DNA from: Dactylonectria macrodidyma
Taxonomy: Eukaryota; Ascomycota; Sordariomycetes; Hypocreales; Nectriaceae
Assembly: GCA_020744425.1 (NCBI GenBank)
Contig: JAGMUV010000017.1
Location: 310,001 to 374,000 of the forward strand
Direction: 5' to 3'
Length of the DNA: 64,000 nt
Shown: one piece after another, positions 42,873 to 55,968 of the stretch
Layout of the letters: each line of letters opens with the position of its first letter
How positions within the stretch are numbered: the first letter of the stretch is position 1
Notes under the pieces: generated by a model
Told to the model about the DNA's origin: nothing
Databases searched by the model: none
The model's input: only the letters and a program-made list of their open reading frames with translations
Made by a program: the position numbers and the translations under genes

Positions 42873-44728
42873 CTACTCGTCCTCCTGCAGACCGACCTCC
42901 GTCTTCTTCCACTGACGAGCGGGCACACGGCGGTTGAACAAGATGTCAATCTCACGGTAGGATCGGCCCTTCATCTCAGGCAGGTAGAAGTATGCTGTGA
43001 CCAAGCAAACGAAACCGGTTGCACCCCAGACGTAGCCGCACTTGCCACCAAGGTTTCCACCCTGCACTATGTTAGCAATTGTCACCACGAGACTCGAAAG
43101 GGAAGGAGTCTTACCGTCGGGTTGAGCATGTAACTTCCCAAGAAGATGCAAGGAATCTCAACGATGTAGTACGAAGCGCGTCCCATTCCAGTCGTAAGGG
43201 GCCTAAGGCGGATGGATGATGTTTCACCGATAATGACCCACGAGGCGGGCGCAGGTCCCAAGGTAAACAGGACTGAAATGATGAGACCCAAGGACGCCTG
43301 CGCCAGAGAGGCTGATTTTGATACGCCAACAGAGCCTGCAACACCGAGGCAGACGAGTAGGAGGACGTTGAAGCCTGATCCCCAGAGGTAGATCGTACGT
43401 CGGCCAAGGTACGTGGTGAGAATCCAAGAGAGCATAACGAAGATCATCTGTAGAGCGGAGGTGATAAGGCCGAGGGCGAAAGCAGTATCCGTCTTCATGC
43501 CGGCCTCTGAGCTTGGATTAGCACATAAATTCACCTAAAACAATGATGAGTACAACTCACGCTCAAAGAAGTAGACGGCCTGATTAGCGATAAGGTTACC
43601 CGTCAGGTTTTGTGCCAAGTACACGCAGCACACAATGAGGGTACGGTAGAGATCAGTGCCTTTGAACAGTTCCAAGTGGTTGGGTTCCTTGGTGTCCTTC
43701 TCGAGCTCAACGACACGACGCATCATGGCGACGGTCTCGTCAGGCTTCACCGTCGCCTTGCGTCCAAGTCGCGTGACCGCTTTTGCTGCGTCTTCGAGAC
43801 GTCCCTTTCGAACCAGCCACCAGGGTGACTCGGGTGCGCAAAAGATGAGGATCGCGAGCGGGGTGGGGAACATCCATTGAAGCGCAATGGGAATCCTAGT
43901 TTCTTGTCAGTGAAGGTCTTGCTCGTATTGCGGATGAGCACGTACTTGTAGGCGTCTGCGTCAAGCTGAGTGTTGTAATGGTAGGTGACGGCACCAACGA
44001 TGATACTACCAATAGCCCAGAACATCTGTAACATCTGGGTAGCCGGAGCTCGCAGTGCAATAGGCACAATCTCAGAGCAGTATGCTGGGGCGTTGGCAAT
44101 GAAGATGCCCCATGGCAAGCCCTCGAGAAGCTGGGCGACGAAGATAACGGGAAGTGAGTTGGCAAAGTAAAAGGTGAAGATGAAGGCGTTCAGGAGCATG
44201 AGACCGGTCAGGGTCGCCCAGCGGTATCCAATACGGCTAGTGAGAGGACCAGCGAGCATGACGCCGATGAGCGCACCAAGCTGCCCAGACACTTGGAGCG
44301 CAGACTGCCACTTGGTCTCGATGATCCATTTGTCGGTTGACTCATGGTATATACCATATTTTTTCGTGAACGCAGGTAGGGCAATGAAGTTGCCAATGAG
44401 GAAGACATCGTAGGATTCCATGATCTGAGGAAAGATGGTGTCAGTTGCGATTCCTCATCGGAAGAGTTAGGTGGGAAAGGAGGAAAAGGTAGCTTACAAT
44501 AGTGCAGGACATGACAAACGCCCAAAAGGAAGCCATAGGGTACGCTCGAACGGCCTCCAGCACGCCCATCTTGTGCTCCGCGTGCTCTGCCTCGACTGCA
44601 TCGGCCTTGTAGTCGGCGGCGTCCGCCTTCAGGTCAAGGTCGTGGTCATGTTCCAGTTTAAAGACGGCCGCCTCAGCCTCGACGGCTGTGGCATCGCCGT
44701 ATGCCTTAGAATCGGCAGTGTTACTCAT
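42873..44728 (-). CDS. MFS sugar permease, MAL (alpha-glucoside:H+ symporter)-like
   Basis: Five exons (44498-44728, 43946-44424, 43561-43895, 43115-43506, 42873-43061) give 541 aa; joins such as SCTI|IMESYDVFLIGNF and YFFE|QAGMKTDTAF are typical of the family. Sugar-porter signs: SRIGYRWATLTGL (motif between TM2 and TM3), EGLPWGIFIANAPAYCSEI, PESPWWLVRKGR after TM6, and PEMKGRSYREIDILF after TM12. The acidic, alanine-rich N-terminal tail of about 60 residues should be cytoplasmic. Members import maltose, sucrose, turanose or related alpha-glucosides with protons. No glucosidase is adjacent. Confidence 0.9.
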
Positions 44729-46971
44729 GTTGGTTGTCGTTTGCCTGGATGAACAACGGATGGTATGGGGGAAGACAGGCCAAGAAAAGAGATGGACAGT
44801 GAAGGGGGAAGGCTGCCGCCTTTCATACTTTTCGCAATACTCCTCTATCACGGTCCATTCTAGAGATGATCCGCCTGGGGTACTCCGTATAGACATGTGG
44901 GGTAGAACTTGCCGAGCGCAAAACACGCGGGTTAGAAGACAGCGAGCCGTGTCTGCTAAGCTTGTTCAAGCTTCCCCCGGACTTAACTCCAATTCTTGCG
45001 GGGGTTTAGACTAAAAGTTGGGGTCAGGTCAGGTTGTAACAGCGGAGCAGCGTTGGAACACCTGCAAGAATAGGGCCGATTTAGGGGGGTCCTTGTCTTT
45101 GAGACCCGCCCGAATGGAGAGACCTTGGCTGCGATACGCGGCCGAATGAGGGAATAGAAGGATGGTCCTCCCCGACCACAGCCTGATCTCATTAGCATCC
45201 TTCTTTGCCGAACTATCCGTCTCTAGAAGCGCCAGTTGGCGTCACATCTTTCGCCATCAGAATTGCTCAGGGATTATTCAAGTGGCGAACGCACTTAGTA
45301 AGACCCTACAGGTACACGTAGTCTTGTTCCTGCATGGCGAGTCAAGGCCGGAATCCCATATTTTCCCCCTCCAATGAAGAAGCTCTCTCGCCTTCTCGAA
45401 GCATTCGAGAGTTTGCACCACAACTTGAGCCGCGCGAATGCCAAGCCAAGGAACGCGGAACAATCGCCAAGACGAACTTTGGTGTGGAAGACTGCAAGGA
45501 ACTCATCCGAGACCAAGCTTCTGTGGACTAAAAACCCGTCTTAAAACCGCCATTTTACTCGTAAAACACGTGAGGACATGTAACGTAGTAGTGTTGGATC
45601 TTAGACGAGACGCGTCTTGAATATGCTCCACTCTGCGAGGCCGCGTCGCCTTTTGTTGGTGGATAAAACCCCATGGTACCCCGACCAATCTATACGGGGC
45701 CCCAATTTTGCAGATTTCAACGCTTTGCTTTCCGTACTTCAATGTGGGCCTTAGTTATAAGTGACAGTTAAGTTTGGAAATCCATGAAGCCAGTTTTGTT
45801 TAGACTAGGAACGTCTATGATCGCGACTTGCATGTCGTGTGTTCTGGTCTCGTTTATCTTTCGTAGTCTCGTGCTATCGGCACCAGCAGAACTCAAGCCA
45901 ACACGCTCTGAATGTGACTTTGTTTCCTTTTTCTTATTTTTTTTCAGCAGAGCGTGTATTCTTTCCACCGGGAGGATGACGGTGGCGGGTCTAAGTTTTA
46001 TGGCAGAAAGCACCGGGTTACAAACTCCATGGCATGTCGTTACCCATCTTCAGCCGCCAAGGCTATATTCATAAATGCAGCCAAGACTATTGTTTAGCCT
46101 CCCGCCGATTCGATACTACCCTGGGCCGTCTTGGCATGTGAGGCTCAACCGCATCGGGTTTATTTGCCGTTCTTGGCGCCGAGACTCGGTATTGCCAGGC
46201 ACCTGTTATCGCTTATTTCGTATTGCTGATCTTACCTTGGCTATAATTTCTGGCCTAATGGCTACTCAACGGCTTTGGATTGTCGCATCGCCAGGTATAC
46301 TAGAGAGATGACGCACTCGGCGACGGCGAAGTCGAAATAACAGATAACGTCGCCTGCTATTCAAACATCAGCCACAACGAGATCTAGGCCGCCGCGAAAC
46401 ACACCATGTACCGTATGCGGGAGGACTAAAAGTTGTTAGGCAGGCATATTCATGTGGCGATGATGGCTTGCTTTCTTAGTCAAAAGGTAGTTCGTCGATG
46501 AGATATGCGGTGACCATGAAAGAGGCGTCAGCCTTGATCCGAATTCCTGAGCTTGGGAGCCAATTGCGCACCAGATGACTTCAGTTTCACATGCGACTGC
46601 GGAGATAAGGTTTCAGATCGAATCTACCCGCAGTAAAATCATTGCTGAAAACAGATTTGGCGCAAGTTCGTGAATAGAAACTTTCTCATTGTCATCGAGA
46701 GCCTCCAATTTTGGACGGAACGGGAATCGCGTCAAAGTGTCACAGATGTCCTAAAATGGCCACAATCCATCACCAGCTCTTCACAAGTATTCCATTCTCC
46801 TCTCTGAATGATTCATCAATCATTGCATCTTTTCTTGCGGCTTGATAGTACTATATGATCACACTCACCATCCGGCTTATGTTGTGACCCTCCCTCCCAC
46901 CGACCGAAACACCATCTAGGCCTACGATCGTATCAACCAGAATTGCATCGACAAGAATCATCGCCGCCACC
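44729..46971. other. Gene-free 2.2 kb between divergent transporter genes
   Basis: Should include the promoters of the sugar permease and the P-type ATPase. No coding segment, repeat or clear operator was recognised. Confidence 0.45.
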
Positions 46972-49900
46972 ATGTCGTTTCTAATGAAGATACTGTTCTG
47001 GCGAAAGAAGCGGGCTCGTTCATTCCAGCGAAATTATGGCTGGAACACTTGCCCGCCCTCTGCCGTGAACAAATCTACAAGGGCCATTCTTCAGACCTTT
47101 GCGGCAATGCCAATTGACAAGGCCATAAGCTGGCTCCAAACGAATCAGAACGGGTTGACTGAGCTCGAGGCAGAGATACGCAGGATCATGAAGGGCGAGA
47201 ATGTCATTTCCGCGAAGCAGGCACCGTCATGGATCCACAGCTTGTTGGAAGCCATTCTCAATCCGTTCAACTTTCTACTCATCTGCCTAGCGATTTTCCA
47301 ATCTGCCGTCCCAGATGGAGAGTGGGTACGTTATTATTCGCTTCCTTTTTGTGATCAAGGAAGTGGTTGAGCTGACTCTTACTAGACTGGTGCCGCCTTC
47401 TTGATTGCAATGGTCTTGATCTCCGTCATGATCCGCTTCTGGCAAGACTATCGCGGCCGCGTAGCTGTGTTCCGACTCTGTACGTCCGTCGCAAATAGGG
47501 TCAAGGTTCGGAGACCTATTTCGCCAGATAATGGCATCGGACATGTCATCAAGGAAGTTTTGGACAACGAACTGGTACCAGGCGATATCATTCTACTCCC
47601 TCCGGGTAGCGTCGTTCCAGCGGACAGCCTGATTCTAGAATCCTCGTTTCTGCGCGTCAGTCAATCGAGCTGGACTGGAGAAAATGCGCCAGCAGCCAAG
47701 GTCGCAAATCCCGACGGTGGTGAAGATGAGAACCTTTTGGATCTCATGAATATCGTCCTCGCCGGTACCAGTGTCGTCTCTGGCAATGGACTAGCGCTTG
47801 TGCTTCGAACTGGACCTGGTGAGCTTATCATCAATGAATCATCGAGTGCAATGCTAATATGCGATAGACGTTCTCATTGCTAAAATGGCGAACCAAGTCG
47901 ACGCTATGCGCAAGAAGAACACATTCCAGCAAGGCATCAGCAACATGAGCTGGGTGTTGATTATTCTTGTCTTCATCATGGTTCCTACGGTAATTTTGCC
48001 TTCTCACTTCCTGTTGCTTCACGAAGCTGACGCATTCGGTTGGACAGGTCCTGGGCATCAGTGGTCACACTACCGGTGACTGGAGACACGCCGCCCTATT
48101 CAGTCTCAGTTTCGCCATTGGACTCGTACCCGAGATGCTGCCTGCTATTCTTAATGGCAACCTTGCACGCGGAGCCTACAAACTGTCCAAATTTAAAGTC
48201 ATTGCTAAGCGCTTGGACGCAGTGCAAAGACTGGGTGCCATGTCCATTCTTTGCTGTGACAAGGCAAGATAAATGGCCCCAAGACATGGAATACCCTGAC
48301 TAACTACTAAGTAGACTGGAACCCTGACGAAAGATGACATTACTATGTGTGAATACTTAGACTGCTCTGGTGCAACGAGTCCCTCTGTCTTAGAGCTCGC
48401 CGTCTTGGATGCCCAGGCTCAGGGTCCAAACGGCAACAGTATCGACGCAGCCATTCTGCAGCGCAAGTTCAGACCCGAGGAAAAATCCACCGCTAACGAG
48501 CCCCGCAAGACTATACTGACTATCCCGTTCACTTTCGAGCGGCGGCGCTCTGGCTGCGTGGTCAAGAGATCCACTGGGCATGCTTCACTTATTGTAAAGG
48601 GTGCATTTGACGAAGTCCTCGGCATCTGCTCAGAGGCTCGTCGAGGAGCCAAGGTTGTTCCTCTAGATGCCGAACAGAAAGCGAAACTCGCTCAAAAGGT
48701 GGATGAGCTAAGCAAAGACGGTTATCGCGTCCTCTTGATCGCTGAGAAACGGGTCGAAAACTTTCGTCTCGACGACCAACTTGGCCTTGTCGCAGTCGAG
48801 TCGAACATGACGTTAGCCGGCATGATGACCTTTATCGATCCACCCAAAGAAGATGCCGCCGAGTCTATCATGCACCTAAAGAAGTGCGGAGTCGAAGTCA
48901 AGATCCTCACTGGCGATAGCATGTTCGTCGCACTCAACGTATGCCAGAAACTCGGTGTCCTAGCAGCCAAAGACGGAGCCGAAGACCAAATTCAAGTCAT
49001 CACAGGCGCCGAACTTCAGCGCATATACGAACACGGCGAGGCGATCCACGAAATCGTCAAAAGCTGCACGATCTTCGCCAAGATGACGCCGGACCAAAAG
49101 GCCATGGTTGTCAGCACTCTCCGCAGCGCAGGTACTTGCGTGGGTATGCTGGGCGACGGCATCAACGACTGCGTGGCCCTTCGGGAAGCTGATGTTGGCA
49201 TCGCGGTCGACTCGGGCGCAAGCGCGGCAAAAGATTGCGCAGATGTCGTTCTCACGGAAAAGGGACTCGGTGCCGTGGCAGCTGCTGTGACTGCTGGCCG
49301 AGTCACTTATGGTAACACTATTAAATATGTCAAGGTTGGTCTTGAAGTGTTATCAGTTTGTTCGTTGTTTCTTTGTCTAACACATCATAGATGGCTGTGT
49401 CTTGCAACATTGGAAACGTCGTTAGCATTTTGATCGCGAGCGCGTGGCTCCCGTTCCTGCCAGTAGGCCACTCCATTCTTCACATTCACTCTAAAGATTA
49501 TAATACTCACTGTTATTAAAGATGACCAGCACTCAGATGCTCATGCAAGATTTGCTCTGGGTCGGCAGTCAAGTCGGAATCCCTTGGGATACAGTCGACG
49601 CCGAATATCTTCAGGTTCCGAGAGATTGGAACACATTGGACCTGTTCCGATTCGTCCTTATCGTCGGAACTTCTACCGCAGTAGTGAACGTCAGCACCTT
49701 TATCCTAGGGTGGTTCTATTACGGCGTCAAGACTGCCGCCGACCTTCAGGACGTCAAGATGTTCCAGACTCACTACTTTATCCAAGGGTACGTTCAAATA
49801 GTCGTGCAACATTTCGCAACTATGGCTAACGTCTGAATAGCTTGCTCACGCAGATTCTGCTCATTCACTTGATACGGACTGCCAAAATTCCATTCTTCCA

Positions 49901-50114
49901 GAGCCGCGCTAAACTGCCACTCACGCTGCTCACAATCGCTATGTGTGCCCTTGGGTTCGCGATTCCATGGAGTCACGACATGCAAGCGGCGATGGGTTTT
50001 GCTCGACCTGCAGATAATTTTACGGCGTTTTTGGCAGCTCAGTTGGTTTTCTACTGCCTGGAGCTTCAGATTGTGAAATGGGCTTATGTGCGGCTTTTCA
50101 AGACCTGGCTGTAG
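46972..50114 (+). CDS. P3B-type P-type ATPase, magnesium transporter (MgtA/MgtB-like)
   Basis: Eight exons (46972-47325, 47386-47818, 47868-47989, 48048-48263, 48315-49334, 49391-49462, 49522-49787, 49841-50114), 918 aa. Type IIIB signs: NPFNFLLICLAIFQ, actuator loop with QSSWTGENAP (for the usual LTGES), LSFAIGLVPEMLPAILNGN in TM4 followed by NLARGAYKLSKFKVIAKRLD, phosphorylation motif DKTGTLT at Asp374, KGAFDEVL for ATP, and MLGDGINDCVALREADVGIA. It should import Mg2+ at a membrane, powered by ATP. The family is mainly bacterial. The intron at 48264-48314 is GC-AG and splits the DK|TGT motif. The actuator Glu is shifted within SWTGEN but present. Confidence 0.88.
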
Positions 50115-50445
50115 GCGACGAGGCTGCAGCACCTGCGATCGGCAGGCTGGAAATGTTGAGAGCAAGACTTCATGTGCACTGCTGGCGGGACTGCACATAC
50201 ATTCTTTCTAGTTGCTTAAATCTACCTTTCTTTTTGTATCAAACATGATTGACTGAAACCGTTGGATGTAGAGCTGCCCTCACCTACGACATAGGTCGAG
50301 AAAGTTCTCTCATCAGCAAGGGTCACGAAGCGCGCGTATTATATGGTATGTAGGATATATTATGTACAACTTGACTATGCAAGTATCTAATACATACAAA
50401 ATAAACTGATCCAGATCAGGCGTTTATCCTACCCGTCTTTCTCAC
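50115..50445. other. Intergenic between convergent 3' ends
   Basis: 331 bp with nothing recognised. Confidence 0.5.
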
Positions 50446-51622
50446 TTAGATGGTGTTACCAGCGCTGCTAGCCAAGCCACTGACGGAGCTGTAAGCCTCA
50501 GCAGAAGCGACAGAGTAGCCAGAGAAGCTGGAGAGGAAGCTGGAGTCGGTGCCGCTCCAGGTACCAGAGCTAGTGTAGCCGTTGGCCTCGCAGTTGCGGC
50601 CAAGAGAGCTGGAGCAAGCAGAGCCGTCGCTGTCGGGGACAAAGACCTGGCCCTCCTGGCCCTCGACAAGGGTGTTGACGCCCTCGAACAGGTTGCCCTC
50701 GGCGAGAACCTGGGTGCCGGAGTCGATCTCGAAGGCGTGGCCGTTGATATCGCTGAAGTAGTTGTTCACGGCGTGAAGGAGGGTGCTGCCGGTGACCTTG
50801 GGGCTTCGGCCGGAGGTATGGTGGATGTAGTTGTTCTTGAAAGTGACTTGCTGCAGGGACTGTCAGTAATTGCATCTTGTTATTGTATTAAAGGAGACTT
50901 ACATCGCTGGAGCCACCGAGGTACACCCCCCAGTAGGCGTACGTATCACAGTTGGGAGACCACGAGGTAGTACCGTCGATGTTGTTGTTGGAAATGGTGA
51001 CGCGGTTGTCGGCGTCGGTGCCGAGGACAATGTGCTGGCGGCCGATCAGGGAAGTGCTAACGTGATCGATCCAGACGAGGTCGGAGTTGTCGATAGTAAT
51101 GCCATCACCACCCCACACAAGGCTGGGGTTCAGCTCAGTAACGTAGATGTTCTGAACGATGACGTTCTGGGCGCCGACGATGCGGAGACCCTTGCCCCTA
51201 AGACCACCAGAAGATCCCTTGCCGACAATGGACTTGTTGCTGCCAACGCTGATGCCAATGGTGGCCGCGGCATCATAAGTAACGCTGACCTTGGTAGCCG
51301 ACGACTGGTAGTTGTCGCACCAGCTGTTCTGGTTGATGGCAAGCTGGCACGCGCTATCAGTTCCCCAAGGCGCGCAACCAGTCTCAGTCAGGCTACCATC
51401 AGTGCCGGTAAAGTCGAACTCCTGCTGAAGGACAATAACACGGGCCTCGTCATCGGCGAGGTACGAGACGAGCTCGTCGTTGGTGGTCGGGTACACGGGA
51501 GTCGCGCTGCCACCGCCAGTAACCTCGGAGGCGAAACCCTCAGCGGTGCCCTCGACGCCGTCGGCAGAGGCGGTGCGGACAATGGCCGCGAAGATGGAGG
51601 CGAGAACAAGCGAAGTCTTCAT
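50446..51622 (-). CDS. Secreted pectin lyase (polysaccharide lyase family 1)
   Basis: Two exons (50903-51622, 50446-50850), 374 aa, the usual length. Signal peptide [20 protein letters not shown], then a right-handed parallel beta-helix. Family blocks are [70 protein letters not shown] and [20 protein letters not shown]; the Arg in SGRSPK is the catalytic base position in this family. The enzyme cleaves methyl-esterified homogalacturonan by beta-elimination outside the cell. The tail is Ser/Gly-rich. The pectin-lyase rather than pectate-lyase call rests on the [16 protein letters not shown] text and on the absence of the calcium-site Asp cluster. Confidence 0.9.
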
Positions 51623-52766
51623 GGTTGCGGTTTTTGAAACGAAAGGATCAGTGATTTGTTTATATGTAAAAAGAGACTGGACGAAACACCAGGTTTCGAG
51701 GCAAGCAAAAAACGAAGGGAAGTGGAAACAAAGAAAGAGTGGCTCAACCAAGAATGAAGATGTTCTGTTTGGATCTTCGTTTCTTCGATGGTGGCATGCA
51801 CCTATATACCAATGGAGAACCACAAGGATCTACGAATGGAGCGGGTTCTCGAATCTCACCCCATGTCGACGACAACCTCCTTGAAGCCAAGCGAGTTCAT
51901 CTCAACCAGGGGACATGGGGCTCTTCGACTTGGCACGGGACTGGCGGCAAGTCATTGCACCAGGATTTTGTTTCACAGTCTACGAGAACAACGAAGCACG
52001 CAAACGACTCAGTTGCTTAATCCTGTCATCCCATGGCCACAGCGATTAGTGGGAAAACAAGACGATGGTGGGTCAGGGGAAGCTTCGTTTCGTCTTAAGA
52101 CAGGGGGGCCGCCCCAGATCGGGACGAAGAACAAAACGCGAACATACGAGGAAATATTTTCGTTTTGCTGGGATTCTATTTCTCACAGGTTTGTCCTGAT
52201 GGTGAAACTCGAGCCCACTCTGCCTACCCCCGGGTCCATCCCCGGTTGCGACATGGCCGCTCAATTTGATCGCCAACGCTTCACGAGGAGCCGTCGCTGG
52301 ATAAAATTTCCGAAGCTTGGCAGATCCCAAGGCAGGCTGTTTCATGCTTGTCGAGAATAGAGCCAGCGCTTCGTCATCAAATGATCCGTAGTGCGGGTTT
52401 TTTCGCCGTTCCCCGGTGGAATCGAGTGAGGTTAAGCAGGATGCTAAATTTACGCATGCGTAGTCTGTATTTAAAGTACGTCAGCCCGCTCGCGACCCAG
52501 GCTCATTTTAGGTCGTATCTCCGGTTTCTTCGTTTTGCCTGCTTAAATTCGTTGCGAAAAATGCAAATGTCTACTCTCAAATCCCGGGACAGCGACGAGT
52601 GATCCGAAAATGGAGGCAACAATTTGAGCAACACCACAATTTACTGGTGGAAGAACACTATAATTACCTAGAACACGTCATGTCCCCTCTCCATTCATAT
52701 TTACAGTCGTCTACTACCCACTCACATGCAAGGGTAGTATCTGCATCTGCACTTGATCTACCTCAT
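51623..52766. other. Promoter side of pectin lyase and 3' flank of P450
   Basis: 1.1 kb. Pyrimidine-rich and CCCCGG-type stretches occur, possible carbon-catabolite sites, but nothing firm. No gene was seen. Confidence 0.45.
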
Positions 52767-54389
52767 CTACTCCTTGATCGTCCACGTCACATCCTCCCAG
52801 CCTAATCTCCTCTTCAACACAAACCCAGGATCTTTCTCATTCCAAACAGCTTGTCTCGGGGCCGAACCAAATATGGGATCCGTCGACTCCGGCAAACTCA
52901 GTCCCTCCACTTCAAAGCCCAACGCAACGACGCCCACAAAGCCCAGAATCTCGGTGAGTGCAAACTTCCTCCCCGGACAAAGGTGTTTCCCGCCCCCAAA
53001 GGCCAGCAAAGCACCTCGTCGGCTTTTCGTGTCCTGTGCAGTAACGTTCAAGAAGCGTTCAGGGTTGAAGACCTCGGCATCATCGCCCCACGCCGAGTCG
53101 AGGAAGTGCGTCACCATCGGCGGCCACTGCACGTTGACGCCTTTCTTCAGGAGGTACTCGCGGCCGTCTAGGTCTTGTATCTTTGTGTCCTTCAGCACCC
53201 TTCGGTTTCCAACACTGTGGACGTAGAACCTCAAAGTCTCTTGGTAACATGCGTTGAGCACGGGACACTGCTTCTCGAGTAACACGGCGTCCAGCTCAGC
53301 AACCCGCCGTCCCGAGTTCTCTGTGACACGAGTAATCGCCTCTACTTCATGTCGCACGCGCACAAGATCCTCTGGCCTCGAAAGAAGCTGTACGAATAGC
53401 CAGAATAGGGTCGGTATGGTGTTTGTGGAGCCCACCCAGGGGATAAGAATCTCTTGAATGGAAAGATCATTGGCACTAAGTCCCTCTCTGCGGATGACTG
53501 CAGCACGGGCCCGCATCAGATCAGAGGCATCTGCTCTCTGGTCGTACTTGGCTTCGTAGTACGGCTTGAACAGCGCATTGAGCTTGCTTCGCGCAACAAC
53601 GGAGCTCCGGGCAACCAAATTGGGGGCGATACCCAGTGCAAGCAGAGCGGCACCTTTGTCATATTCCCTGTGTTACTGTTGGCATTTATCCGCTCAAGTT
53701 GATGTGATACTTACCACAACAAGGGAGTGTGCTCGGCAGTAAGGGGGTTCTTTTCTCCAAACAAAGCCCTGGCGGTAGCTTCAGTAGTGATGTCGCGTAT
53801 CCAGCGGAAGCCATCAGATACGGCAAAGGGCGTCCCTGACTGGACTGCATTGAGGGGCTCCATCAATCTTCTAAGTGCGACCACATTTAGCTTGTGTAAC
53901 GGTTCACCCATCAACCTTGACGCGATAATGTCCATGAGCTCCTTCATGACAGCTTTGTCCTTTATCAACCTCATGAGTTCGTCGGTTAATCCAAACATGC
54001 CGTCTGTGACCTCGATGATGATGGGATCGAAAGAGACGTCGTTATTCCGCATGGCTGACTGGATCAAGCTGGGTGAGTTTATTACGTATAGCTTGCCATT
54101 CAGTATGGGGAGCGTGCAGATGGGCATCTTCGCCTCATTGCTAATCGGCCTAGTAAGCAGATGCGGAGGGGAGTCACAGGCGGCGGGAGACTTGCAACAG
54201 GCGAGGGTAAAAGCCAGACTGCTCGCGAATCATCGAGATGAGATGACCGACAATCGGCACCCGCGGCTTCAGCAGTGGTGGCTCAAGTGAGTCGAGAGCG
54301 GGAGACGCGAAGCTCTTCAACACGAACAGCAGCACCGTCAGGACTATGGCCACCCCTGCGGATAGAATGGTTGCATTGTCCAGAGTCAT
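52767..54389 (-). CDS. Cytochrome P450 (CYP7/CYP8-like fungal group)
   Basis: Three exons; 52767-53667 and 53715-~54145 are firm, while the first junction (between about 54145 and 54235) is ambiguous because several short introns fit. Start at 54389: a membrane anchor (ATILSAGVAIVLTVLLFVL) is followed by PIVGHLISMI. K-helix ETLRFY (ExxR), the meander PERFLN, and the heme-binding loop FGGGKHLCPGRKFA with the Cys ligand are present. The I-helix reads LIPWVGSTNTIPTLFW instead of AGxxT, as in CYP8/CYP7-like enzymes; this is often linked with isomerase-like or unusual oxygen chemistry. ER-anchored. Substrate unknown; an NAD(P)-binding protein gene lies 735 bp upstream on the same strand. Confidence 0.87.
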
Positions 54390-55123
54390 CCTTGCAAACC
54401 CGGTTGATAAGATGACCTTTGATACTACCTAGGAAAAATGAATAAAATAGCAAGACTGGATCTGACAATCATAAAGCATCAAATACGTGAAGAAACAAAA
54501 AAAAATAAAAAATTGCAAACATCAAATCTCGCAATTGAAGGTTTGCTAGGGGTTGAGGTTGACGTGAGATTAGCAGCTCGGCCAGCACCATCTATCAAGC
54601 GAACCACTAATATCGCGAGTAATTCCACGTGACGTCAGCGCTATGCCGAAGCGACCAGTGGTAGATGTTGTATTACCGCGGTAAGGACGGTGAAGTTGAC
54701 AGGTGTGGGAGAAAAAAGGTGGTGTTTCTTATCGAGCTAACCAGACGAAGAGTACAACGCGATTTCCCACTGTGGCGCGCGAATAGCAGATGCAGCTCGC
54801 ACACATTTTCGGAGACATCTATCGCGTCTTGAATGTGCACACTTGCTTGTGTGAATGCCCTGCAGGGGCCATTGATGTAGCCAAAGGTCCAGGGTAGCTC
54901 GACTCTCGAGACCCAGGGGGGCCAACACGAAAAATGTAACACAATAACGAAGATAGAAATTAATGCAGTTGTGACGTCACAATTAAATGCTGTGCTCTTT
55001 TCCACTGTATTTATGCAATGTGTTTCATATCTACGCCCGACTGTGGCCAATCTCAATAGCACCATTGACAATTGCCCCTCGTGATATCTTTCAAGAGTAG
55101 ATACATGCGCATTGTTGCGACAC
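54390..55123. other. Intergenic, P450 promoter
   Basis: 734 bp including an A-rich tract at 54495-54520. Nothing else recognised. Confidence 0.5.
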
Positions 55124-55968
55124 TTAATACGTGAGATTGACACATTTGCCTTTCCACCATTGAGCGTCTCCCTCAACAAGTTCTTCAAACATCCACCTAG
55201 CCAAGTCAAGTCGACTAATGGTATAGCCAACTTCGACTCCATGCTCCTTCTCATTACTGGTTCTATAAATAGAATCCTCCCAAGTCCACCCTACTCGAAT
55301 AGAGCCCGTCCCCTTCAATCGGCCGTGGGTAAGTAAGGGCGGTCGCAGCATGACATAACCACCAAGAGGTGAGTCGGTCTCTTTGGCAGCGTCCCGCACG
55401 ACTTTCTCCAGAACTGCCGTATCTGCCTGAGGAATTGGTAGAAGCCACAGGTAGAGCGGGATCAGAAGAAATGGCTGATCGCGCCTAGACCCGTGACCTG
55501 TAGAAGATATGGGTACAAAGATCGGAGACTTCGAAATGCTGTTGGTAGATTTGAGCTCTCGCAGGGCATCTACAACTGCCTTGGCAGAGTCACCAGTGAT
55601 TGTGGTGTCGTTCATGCCAATGGGCCGAAACGGATTATAGTTGAGTTTTGGCGTACTTGTGATGCCGCTGAAGATGAGATCTGGATCATTGCGTAAAAGG
55701 TTGACGACTGCTTTCAAATCACGGGATGATCCTTCGACTATGATGAGCTGAGATTGAATCATCTCTTCGGATACACCGTGGGTTGAGAGGATTTTCTTGA
55801 GCTTGGATGCATCCCGAACAACTACTTAAATATGAGCCAAGGCTTCGACAAGAGAACGTAGAATGACTTACGAGCGGCGGCACTGTGGCCGGCAAGCAAT
55901 GTCCATGGCAACAATTCACTTAACGTGGCTCCGCATGCCCCAATGAATGCAGCTTTGACTCCCATCAT
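55124..55968 (-). CDS. NAD(P)-binding Rossmann protein (NAD(P)H-binding/NmrA-like atypical SDR)
   Basis: Two exons (55872-55968, 55124-55821), 264 aa. The N-terminus MMGVKAAFIGACGATLSELL carries the glycine-rich dinucleotide motif GACGATLSE; after the splice come LVRDASKLKKIL, LIIVEGSSRDLKAVVNLL and DLIFSGITSTPKLN, the beta-strand/helix alternation of the fold. Later text PLGGYVMLRPPLLTHGRLKG and GYTISRLDLARWMFEEL is typical of the PF13460-like group. The Tyr-x3-Lys pair of classical SDRs is not evident. Some members are redox sensors or act on small ketones; the role is unknown. It may share a theme with the neighbouring P450. Confidence 0.82.

Noticed and set aside
50870..51637. 255-codon plus-strand open frame rich in Val, Asp and Gly
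   Set aside because: Antisense to pectin lyase exon 1, whose GC-rich codon use keeps the opposite frame open.
54145..54235. A precise first intron of the P450
   Set aside because: Several GT-AG pairs of 37-64 bp give different but plausible joins; none could be preferred without transcript data, so only an approximate junction is reported.
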